Shown: positions 1 through 4,398 of the stretch, piece after piece
How the letters are laid out: every line of letters starts with the position of its first letter
Position numbering within the stretch: the stretch's first letter is position 1
Source of the DNA: Verrucomicrobiaceae bacterium UBA2429
Lineage (GTDB): Bacteria > Verrucomicrobiota > Verrucomicrobiia > Verrucomicrobiales > Verrucomicrobiaceae
Length of the DNA stretch: 6,722 bases
Reading direction: 5' to 3'
NCBI GenBank assembly: GCA_002343505.1
Contig: DDQZ01000017.1
Span: forward strand, 1-6,722
Program-made: the position numbers and the translations under genes
Notes under the pieces: model-generated
What the model was told of the DNA's origin: nothing
Database searches by the model: none
Seen by the model: the letters and a program-made list of their open reading frames with translations, nothing else

Positions 1-686
1 GCGGCGGGTTCGGTGATGAAGGAGCCGAGCAGCGGGCCGAGTGTCAGAACCGCCAGCCACCAGGCTCCCACTTTGCCGCCGCCGAGCGAGGCCACGGCAG
101 CCACGCATTTTTCGGCGAACTGGATCACCGGCCTTGAGGCGGCGATGGCCATGATCACCACCACGAAGAGCGGCTCGGCGTAGTTCACATCATGCCCGAG
201 ATAGAGCTGCACATCGTGCCAGGAGTGGAAATAAACGCCGGCCGCCATCAGCGCCAGCACCCAGATGCCGAAGACCACCTCCACCTCGCCGAGGAAGTGC
301 AGGATGGTGGCGCCAAAGGACACGTCGTCCTCCGCGTCCTCATGAGGCTTGTCCTTCGCGGTGCGGCGCTCGCGCTCAATTTTCTCGTGGTGGACATGCT
401 CGATGTGATGCGCCCATTTGCGGAAGAAGCCGGAGGCGAAAGTGTGCAGCACCGCCAGGCCGAAGATGATCGTCGCCGCCACGTTGAAGGGCTCCTGCGC
501 CGCGCGGGACATGATTTTCACGCGCGCGCTCTCCTGGTCCCGGTCGCCGTAGGATTCCAGCGGCCTGGGGAAATGGGCCAGTTGGGCGTGCCCCTCGAAA
601 GGCGGCTTGTCCTCCAGCGAGGCGGCGGCGAGGGGGCAGGCGAGAAGAACGAGAGAGGCGAGGAGCAGGCGCGGGGTCATTTTCAT
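1..686 (-). CDS. Putative Na+/H+ antiporter (Na_H_antiport_3-like), C-terminus off the left edge
   Basis: Integral membrane protein, probably a cation/proton antiporter of the inner membrane. The visible 228 residues start with a signal-peptide-like segment (MKMTPRLLLASLVLLACPLA). An extramembrane stretch follows, then a hydrophobic helix at about residues 66-88 (FNVAATIIFGLAVLHTFASG). Next comes a His- and charge-rich loop (about 89-123), then further helices at about 128-153, 171-190 and 205-224. The last residues, GPLLGSFITEPA, resemble the conserved helix-break motif of this antiporter family. The family call is from memory of its style, not from a search, and ion specificity cannot be told. 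The reading frame stays open to the edge, so the C-terminal half is missing. I chose the ATG at 686 because it gives the best signal peptide. In-frame ATGs at 707, 692 and 680 are alternatives, and none has a clear Shine-Dalgarno sequence. The gene is divergent from pdhB. Confidence 0.68.
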   Translation of the reverse strand, partial: MKMTPRLLLASLVLLACPLAAASLEDKPPFEGHAQLAHFPRPLESYGDRDQESARVKIMSRAAQEPFNVAATIIFGLAVLHTFASGFFRKWAHHIEHVHHEKIERERRTAKDKPHEDAEDDVSFGATILHFLGEVEVVFGIWVLALMAAGVYFHSWHDVQLYLGHDVNYAEPLFVVVIMAIAASRPVIQFAEKCVAAVASLGGGKVGAWWLAVLTLGPLLGSFITEPA

Positions 687-898
687 CAACATGCGGGAGC
701 AGGTCATGTGCCGCCATACGATCCGGCGCGGCGGGATTCAACCGGAAGAATGGGGCCGCTTTGTGACAGGCGCGTGGAAGGCGCCGGCGTGCGGCCAGGC
801 GCTGGCGCTGTTGTTCCTGGGCCGTTTCCTGCTCTTGACTCAGCCGCCGCCAAAGCCGAACGATGGCGCTCATTTTTCGACCCTTCAAAACGCCCCCA
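687..898. promoter_or_regulatory. Divergent intergenic region between the antiporter gene and pdhB
   Basis: This 212-bp gap should hold promoters for both divergent genes. I see a TTGACT box at 835-840 facing pdhB, but nothing near TATAAT at the right distance (the best match, about 858-863, is GAACGA). No promoter is therefore claimed precisely. A perfect 5-bp hairpin (GGCGC/GCGCC, loop GTGGAAG) lies at 769-785. It competes with a second pairing of 781-785 with 798-802, so the transcript leader could fold in two ways. The region is otherwise GC-rich with no convincing gene. Confidence 0.35.
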
Positions 899-1894
899 AT
901 GCCCCGCCGAATCACATACCGCCAAGCCCTTCGCGAAGCCTTTGACGAGGAACTCGCCCGCGACCCCATGGTCGTCCTGCTCGGTGAGGAAGTGGCCCAG
1001 TACAATGGCGCCTACAAGGTGACCGAGGGCCTCTGGGAAAAATGGGGAGACAAACGCATCGTGGACACCCCCATCAGCGAGGCAGGCTTCATCGGCATGG
1101 GCGTCGGCGCCTCCATGCTCGGCGTGCGCCCCGTCATGGAGCTCATGTTTTGGAGCTTCTACACCGTCGCCTGGGACCAGATCATCAACAATGCCGGCAT
1201 GGTGCGCTACATGAGCGGCGGCAAGATCCACTGCCCCATCGTCGTCCGCGGCCCGGCCAACGGCGGCACCAGCGTTGGCGCCACCCATAGCCACACGCCG
1301 GAGAACATCATGGCCAGCTTCCCCGGCATGAAGTGCGTCGTCCCCAGCACCGCCTACGACGTGAAGGGCCTCATGAAAGCCGCCATCCGTGACAACGACC
1401 CCGTCATGTTCATGGAGAGCACCAAGCTCTACGGCGAGGAGTGGGAAGTACCCTCCAACGACGAACTCCCCGAAGGCGAGCTCGTCATCCCCCTCGGCGT
1501 CGCCGACGTGAAGCGCGAAGGCGCCGACATCTCCCTCATCTGCCACGGCAAAGCCGTCCTCACCTGCCTGGAGGCCGCCCGCATCCTGGAGGAGGAGCAT
1601 GGCATCAGCGCCGAAGTCGTGGACCTGCGCAGCATCCGCCCGCTCGATGAGGAAACCGTGCTCAACTCCGTGGCCAAAACCCACCGCGCCATCTATGTGG
1701 AGGAGGGCAAGCCCTTCTGCGGCGTCGGCGCCCAGATCGCCTACATGATCCAGGAGCGCATCTTCGACGAGCTCGACGCCCCCGTCCTCCGCGTCTGCAG
1801 CCTCGACTCCCCCGCCATCTACAGCCCCCCGCTTGAGGCCCTCCAGCTCCCGACTGCCGATGTCGTCGTGGAAAAGGTCTTGAGCATTTGTTAA
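899..1894 (+). CDS. pdhB: Pyruvate dehydrogenase E1 component, beta subunit
   Basis: Beta subunit of the thiamine-diphosphate E1 enzyme, which decarboxylates pyruvate and passes the acetyl group to E2 lipoate; it works as an alpha2beta2 heterotetramer in the cytoplasm. The 331 residues are full length for the family. Visible motifs are the N-terminal TYRQALREA, LGEEVAQYNGAYKVTEG (28-44), DTPISEAGFIGMGVGAS (56-72), with Glu61 in the place of the Glu that contacts the thiamine aminopyrimidine, RYMSGGK (103-109), and GATHSH (127-132), with His130 in the place of the active-site His. The C-terminal transketolase-type domain spans about 207-328, with VDLRSIRPLDEET (241-253). An in-frame ATG at 863 would add MALIFRPFKTPP. 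I prefer 899 because family members begin right before the TYR-ALREA motif. Related branched-chain 2-oxoacid E1beta is a possible alternative. E1alpha is not adjacent. Confidence 0.93.
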   Translation: MPRRITYRQALREAFDEELARDPMVVLLGEEVAQYNGAYKVTEGLWEKWGDKRIVDTPISEAGFIGMGVGASMLGVRPVMELMFWSFYTVAWDQIINNAGMVRYMSGGKIHCPIVVRGPANGGTSVGATHSHTPENIMASFPGMKCVVPSTAYDVKGLMKAAIRDNDPVMFMESTKLYGEEWEVPSNDELPEGELVIPLGVADVKREGADISLICHGKAVLTCLEAARILEEEHGISAEVVDLRSIRPLDEETVLNSVAKTHRAIYVEEGKPFCGVGAQIAYMIQERIFDELDAPVLRVCSLDSPAIYSPPLEALQLPTADVVVEKVLSIC

Positions 1895-1903
1895 GCTCCA
1901 CAC

Positions 1904-2131
1904 ATGGACTACCTGCAGCACATCTCCATTGATCCCCAGATCCGGCGTGGCAAGCCCTGCATCAAAGGCACCCGCATAGCCGTGGCCGATGTGTTCGACT
2001 ACCTCGCCGGCGGCTCTTCCAAGGAAGAGCTGCTCGAAGACTTCCCCGACCTTACCGAAGCCGACGTCATGGCCTGCCTGGCCTTCGCCGCCGACAGGGA
2101 GCGGCGCTATGCCGTGGCGATGGCTGGCTAA
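1904..2131 (+). CDS. DUF433 family antitoxin-like protein (VapB-type)
   Basis: Small 75-residue protein matching DUF433 over its whole length. The signature is GKPCIKGTRIAVADVFDYL (about 16-34), followed by LLEDFPDLTEADVMACLAFA (about 43-62), the helix pair typical of the family. DUF433 proteins are usually encoded just before a DUF5615 PIN-like protein and are thought to be the antitoxin, with a DNA-binding fold and likely control of their own operon. The same order is seen here. The start lies 9 bp after the pdhB stop, so the gene is very likely cotranscribed with pdhB. No Shine-Dalgarno sequence is visible. The antitoxin role is inferred from family and pairing; nothing in the sequence proves toxin neutralisation. 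Confidence 0.85.
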   Translation: MDYLQHISIDPQIRRGKPCIKGTRIAVADVFDYLAGGSSKEELLEDFPDLTEADVMACLAFAADRERRYAVAMAG

Positions 2132-2172
2132 ACAGCAATTGATTGATTTTCAACTGCCCCCTGTGCCGTGAG

Positions 2173-2505
2173 ATGAAGCTGCTTCTCGACGAAAACATCT
2201 CTCACAAAATCGCAGGCTTGATTCAGCCCTGGTTCCCCGGCAGCCAGCATGTCCGTGATGCCGGATTGAAAGGAAGACCCGACCACGAAATCTGGAGCTT
2301 CGCAGCCGCAAATGGCTTCGCCATCCTCTCCAAAGATGGCGATTTCGAGGCCATTTCATTGCTGCGCGGCCAGCCTCCCAAGTTTGTCTGGATTCGCATC
2401 GGCAATTGCACACGCGAGACCTTGCTCCAGTTGATTCTTGCCCATCATGAAGACCTGCTGTCTTTTGATGCCGATCCGGTTGAGTCCATGCTTGTCATTT
2501 CTTGA
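2173..2505 (+). CDS. DUF5615 PIN-like protein, putative toxin partner
   Basis: 110-residue protein with the features of the DUF5615 PIN-like family (relatives of VapC-type ribonucleases). It has an N-terminal MKLLLDENISHKIA with acidic Asp6/Glu7, then HVRDAGLKGRPDHEIWSFA (about 31-49) with internal Asp residues, then AILSKDGDF (about 54-62), the SKD-x-DF acidic motif, and a C-terminal helix ending ESMLVIS. These acidic residues would hold a metal at the nuclease site. RNA cleavage is inferred from the family. The ATG at 2173 fits the family N-terminus; an in-frame TTG at 2143 would add ten unconserved residues. It lies 41 bp after the DUF433 gene and 51 bp before the E2 gene. Third codon positions look less C-dominated than in pdhB and pdhC, which is compatible with later acquisition. 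The length is normal and the frame is intact. Confidence 0.85.
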   Translation: MKLLLDENISHKIAGLIQPWFPGSQHVRDAGLKGRPDHEIWSFAAANGFAILSKDGDFEAISLLRGQPPKFVWIRIGNCTRETLLQLILAHHEDLLSFDADPVESMLVIS

Positions 2506-2556
2506 CGCCTTCCCTTTTCACGCTTCCTAAACCTCCACGCCGTCGTTTTCTCCGCC

Positions 2557-3861
2557 ATGCCAAAAATCATCGAAATGCCCAAGCTCAGCGACACCATGAC
2601 CGAGGGCACCCTCGCAAAATGGATCGTCAAAGAAGGCGACACCGTCACCAACGGCCAGGCCGTCGCGGATGTGGAGACCGACAAGGCCACCATGGAAATG
2701 CCCTGCTTCTTCGAGGGCACCCTGCACAAGATCATCGTCGGTGCCGGAGAAAAAGCCCCCCTCGGCGCGCCGCTCGCCGTTGTCCTTGAGGAAGGCGAGG
2801 AAGCCCCCGCCAACCTCGACGAAATCATCGCCAAAGCCAAAGCCGCCGTCGCAGCCCCAGCCGCCAAGGCCGAATCCAAGCCCGCCAGTGGAGCCTCCGG
2901 CGGCGGCACCGCGCGCAAAGCCAGCCCCGGCAGCCGCCTGCCCGCCGCCCCGCGCCCCGCCAGCCGCGCCACCGCCAGTGACTCCCGCGTCAAAGCCAGC
3001 CCGCTCGCGCGCAAAATCGCCGCCGAGCGCGGCGTGGACCTGGCCCGCCTCGAAGGCACCGGCCCCGGCGGGCGCATCGTCCGCGCCGATGTCGAAAGCG
3101 CCCCCGCAGGCGGAGCCAGCGCCGCGCGCGGCCCTGCCACGCCCGCCATCCGCCCCAGCTACGGCCCCGAGGACGAGCGCGTGCCCGCCAGCAGCATGCG
3201 CAACATCATCGCCGAGCGCCTGCTCGCTTCCAAGACCCAGATCCCCCACTTCTATCTTCAGATGGAGGTGGACGCCGGCCCGCTCATGGACTTCCGCGCG
3301 CACTTGAACGCCTCCGCCGAAAAAGCCGGCGGCAACAAATACACCGTCAACGACTTCATCCTCAAAGCCGTCATTCGCGCCGCCCAGGCCCAGCCCGCCA
3401 TCAATGCCGCCTGGGATGGCGACGCCATCGTCAAATTCAAATCTGTCGGCCTCAGCGTCGCCATCGCCATTGACGACGGTCTCGTCACCCCCGTCATCAA
3501 GCAGGCTGAAAAGAAAACCCTCCTGGAGATCAGCCAGGCCGTCAAAGACCTCGCCGGCAAAGCCAAAAACAAAAAGCTCAGCCCCGACGACTTCGCCGGC
3601 GGCACCATCACCGTCTCCAACCTCGGCGCGTACGGCATTGACCAGTTCGCCGCCATTATCAATCCCCCCCAGGCCGCCATCGTCGCCATCGGCAGCATCC
3701 GCAAAGCCCCCGTCGTGGATGACAAAGGCCAGATCACCGTCGGCCAGCGCATGTGGGTCGGCCTCAGCGGCGACCACCGCGTCGTGGACGGCGCCGTCGC
3801 CGCCACCTTCCTCGCTGAAATGCGCAAGCTCCTGGAAAACCCGGCGCTCATGCTGGTCTGA
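2557..3861 (+). CDS. pdhC: Pyruvate dehydrogenase E2 component, dihydrolipoamide acetyltransferase
   Basis: Core subunit of the pyruvate dehydrogenase complex; it moves the acetyl group from lipoate to CoA, giving acetyl-CoA. The 434 residues hold the full E2 architecture. One lipoyl domain covers about 1-80, with the lipoylation motif VETDKATMEM and Lys43. An Ala/Pro/Lys/Ser-rich flexible linker covers about 83-146. The peripheral-subunit-binding domain is at about 147-180 (ASPLARKIAAERGVDLARLE, then GTGPGGRIVRADV). A second linker leads to the catalytic domain at about 205-434. That domain has NDFILKA (265-271), GLVTPVI (308-314), ITVSNLGAYGI (351-361), INPPQAAIVAIG (368-379) and the active-site SGDHRVVDG, with His407 and Asp411. 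It starts MPKIIEMPKLSDTM, typical of pyruvate E2. No Shine-Dalgarno sequence is seen. It is the last gene of the pdhB row. Confidence 0.95.
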   Translation: MPKIIEMPKLSDTMTEGTLAKWIVKEGDTVTNGQAVADVETDKATMEMPCFFEGTLHKIIVGAGEKAPLGAPLAVVLEEGEEAPANLDEIIAKAKAAVAAPAAKAESKPASGASGGGTARKASPGSRLPAAPRPASRATASDSRVKASPLARKIAAERGVDLARLEGTGPGGRIVRADVESAPAGGASAARGPATPAIRPSYGPEDERVPASSMRNIIAERLLASKTQIPHFYLQMEVDAGPLMDFRAHLNASAEKAGGNKYTVNDFILKAVIRAAQAQPAINAAWDGDAIVKFKSVGLSVAIAIDDGLVTPVIKQAEKKTLLEISQAVKDLAGKAKNKKLSPDDFAGGTITVSNLGAYGIDQFAAIINPPQAAIVAIGSIRKAPVVDDKGQITVGQRMWVGLSGDHRVVDGAVAATFLAEMRKLLENPALMLV

Positions 3862-3914
3862 GTGGAGGTTCGGAAATCTGGACTCGGTTTCACACCGCAC
3901 TGCCTGCGGCGGCA

Positions 3915-3932
3915 CGCGCGCCATCCCGCGCG
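3915..3932 (+). terminator. GC-only hairpin, possible end of the pdh transcript
   Basis: CGCGCG and CGCGCG form a perfect 6-bp stem around the loop CCATCC, 54 bp after the pdhC stop. No T-run follows (the next bases are GATTCGG), so it lacks the second half of a classical intrinsic terminator. It could be a terminator, a 3'-end stabiliser, or chance in GC-rich DNA. Confidence 0.25.
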
Positions 3933-4003
3933 GATTCGGTTCTGGACTGGAATGCGGCCATGCCTTCGCGCGGCTCGTTGACGGCTCGCAAGACGCTCCA
4001 AAT

Positions 4004-4024
4004 GAGGGTGGAAACACACTCCTC
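4004..4024. other. Hairpin with one bulge
   Basis: GAGGGTG pairs with CAC-T-CCTC (7 bp, one bulged T) around the loop GAAACA. It lies inside a direct repeat of CTCCAAAT (3996-4003 and 4022-4029, 26 bp apart). On the minus strand the stem is followed by the unpaired T-rich complement only upstream of it, so it is not a clean terminator in either direction. Function unknown. Confidence 0.25.
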
Positions 4025-4025
4025 C

Positions 4026-4061
4026 AAATTGGCGAAAAAAGGCGAAAAAAGGCGGAAAATT
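4026..4061. promoter_or_regulatory. Four phased A-tracts, including a tandem 10-bp repeat
   Basis: AAATT (4026-4030), AAAAAA (4035-4040), AAAAAA (4045-4050) and AAAATT (4056-4061) follow one another at about 10-bp steps. The middle two are a perfect tandem repeat of GGCGAAAAAA (4031-4050). A-tracts in phase with the helix turn bend DNA, so this is a likely site of intrinsic curvature. It lies upstream of the probable promoter region of the repeat protein gene. The bend is inferred from known A-tract behaviour; its role is not shown. Confidence 0.5.
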
Positions 4062-4165
4062 ATGGCTCGGAACTCTCATTGACTAGGAAGATGAATGAAC
4101 AAGAAAGCCGGGGAGGCTGGCTGCGCGGATAAAGTCCGGGCGTCTTTAATCTACGAGAAACCTTT

Positions 4166-4198
4166 TTGACAAAGGCGGCTTTGGAATTCCAAAGGCGG
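4166..4198 (+). promoter_or_regulatory. TTGACA box with a 16-bp palindrome between direct repeats
   Basis: A perfect TTGACA lies at 4166-4171. Overlapping its last base, AAAGGCGG occurs at 4171-4178 and again at 4191-4198, 20 bp (two helix turns) apart. Between and overlapping them is the 16-bp perfect palindrome CTTTGGAATTCCAAAG (4179-4194). The layout fits an operator for a dimeric regulator placed over a promoter. No good -10 box follows at 16-18 bp (the site there is within CCAAAG), so the promoter itself is unproven. It would read toward the repeat protein gene, about 200 bp downstream. Confidence 0.35.
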
Positions 4199-4228
4199 TG
4201 ATTCTCAGAAGCCGGACGGACACGCGCA

Positions 4229-4261
4229 GGCGATGCAAACACAGGCCATCGCTGGCTTTTT
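4229..4261 (+). terminator. Hairpin followed by a short T-run, possible leader attenuator
   Basis: GCGATG (4230-4235) pairs perfectly with CATCGC (4247-4252), plus a G-T pair outside, around an 11-base loop. TTTTT follows at 4257-4261. This could be a weak intrinsic terminator or attenuator ahead of the repeat protein gene. The stem is short and the T-run is interrupted from the stem by four bases, so the call is weak. Confidence 0.25.
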
Positions 4262-4318
4262 GATGCCTGGCGGACGGCCGCTTTCCGTGGATACGCAAAG
4301 ACTTTAGCGTGCCGGGCA

Positions 4319-4352
4319 GGGCGAGGTGGCGGGGTTATTTTTTGACTCGCCC
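4319..4352 (+). other. 7-bp hairpin in the leader of the repeat protein gene
   Basis: GGGCGAG (4319-4325) and CTCGCCC (4346-4352) are perfectly complementary, with a 20-base loop that contains GGCGGGGTTATTTTTTGA. It lies 42 bases before the ATG of the repeat protein gene. A smaller hairpin, ACGC/GCGT (4293-4296 with 4307-4310), comes just before it. Together they suggest a folded 5' leader. I do not recognise a known riboswitch class. Confidence 0.35.
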
Positions 4353-4357
4353 GTCTC

Positions 4358-4398
4358 ATGGGCAGGTTCCTATGACGGCGAAAATCCAATCGCCATGA
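4358..4398 (+). other. Two micro-ORFs chained to the main start by ATGA overlaps
   Basis: ATG at 4358 opens a five-codon frame (MGRFL) that stops at 4373-4375. That stop overlaps the next ATG (4372-4374) as ATGA. The second frame (MTAKIQSP) runs to a TGA at 4396-4398, which overlaps the main ATG at 4395 as a second ATGA. The main start has no Shine-Dalgarno sequence, so reinitiation from the upstream frames could feed it. GGCAGG at 4361-4366 is a weak ribosome site for the second frame. The arrangement may be chance. Confidence 0.25.
4377..4394 (+). promoter_or_regulatory. Hairpin touching the start codon of the repeat protein
   Basis: GGCGA (4377-4381) pairs perfectly with TCGCC (4390-4394), with loop AAATCCAA. 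The stem ends at the base just before the ATG. It would occupy the ribosome site, and there is no Shine-Dalgarno sequence here. It may lower initiation or take part in coupling with the overlapping micro-ORFs. Confidence 0.3.

Larger units (their letters stand above)
3862..4394. other. Long intergenic region between pdhC and the repeat protein gene
   Basis: A 533-bp stretch without a convincing gene. The first part (about 3862-4020) is GC-rich, with an 8-bp direct repeat TCTGGACT (3877-3884 and 3941-3948) and perfect hairpins. The middle (4026-4061) carries phased A-tracts. The part from about 4160 to 4394 looks like the promoter and leader of the repeat protein gene, with a palindrome, direct repeats and several hairpins. 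A 109-codon antisense reading frame at 4060-4389 is Arg/Pro-rich, matches no family I know, and crosses these structured elements, so I do not call it. No tRNA, IS end or CRISPR repeat is visible. Confidence 0.6.

Noticed and set aside
835..863. Sigma70-type promoter for pdhB
   Set aside because: TTGACT is present at 835-840 but no acceptable -10 box follows, so no promoter position is claimed.
192..1022. 276-codon plus-strand frame over the antiporter and the pdhB start
   Set aside because: Low-complexity Arg/Gly/Ala-rich product, crosses the divergent intergenic region and the pdhB start in another frame; the minus-strand frame has a signal peptide and membrane helices.
704..1921. 405-codon open frame on the minus strand opposite pdhB
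   Set aside because: It mirrors the C-rich codon use of pdhB, has long runs of Gly, Ala, Asp, Val and His, no recognisable domain, and overlaps a well-supported gene completely.
2527..4017. 496-codon open frame on the minus strand opposite pdhC
   Set aside because: Gly/Ala/Asp-rich shadow of the pdhC codon pattern; pdhC has full domain support.
4127..4141. GGATAAAGTCCGGGC, similar to the GAGGAAAGTCCGGGC core of bacterial RNase P RNA
   Set aside because: The rest of RNase P RNA is absent: no downstream P4 partner (ACAGAA-type segment) and no other conserved blocks within the available 250 bases.
4221..4345. Possible cyclic di-GMP-I riboswitch
   Set aside because: Only short words match; the conserved stem around the ligand pocket does not form with the bases next to ACGCAAAG, so I list it only as a leader worth a covariance search.
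4060..4389. 109-codon minus-strand frame in the intergenic region
   Set aside because: Arg/Pro/Ser-rich, no family resemblance, crosses the palindrome and hairpins, and would begin on top of the start of the repeat protein gene.
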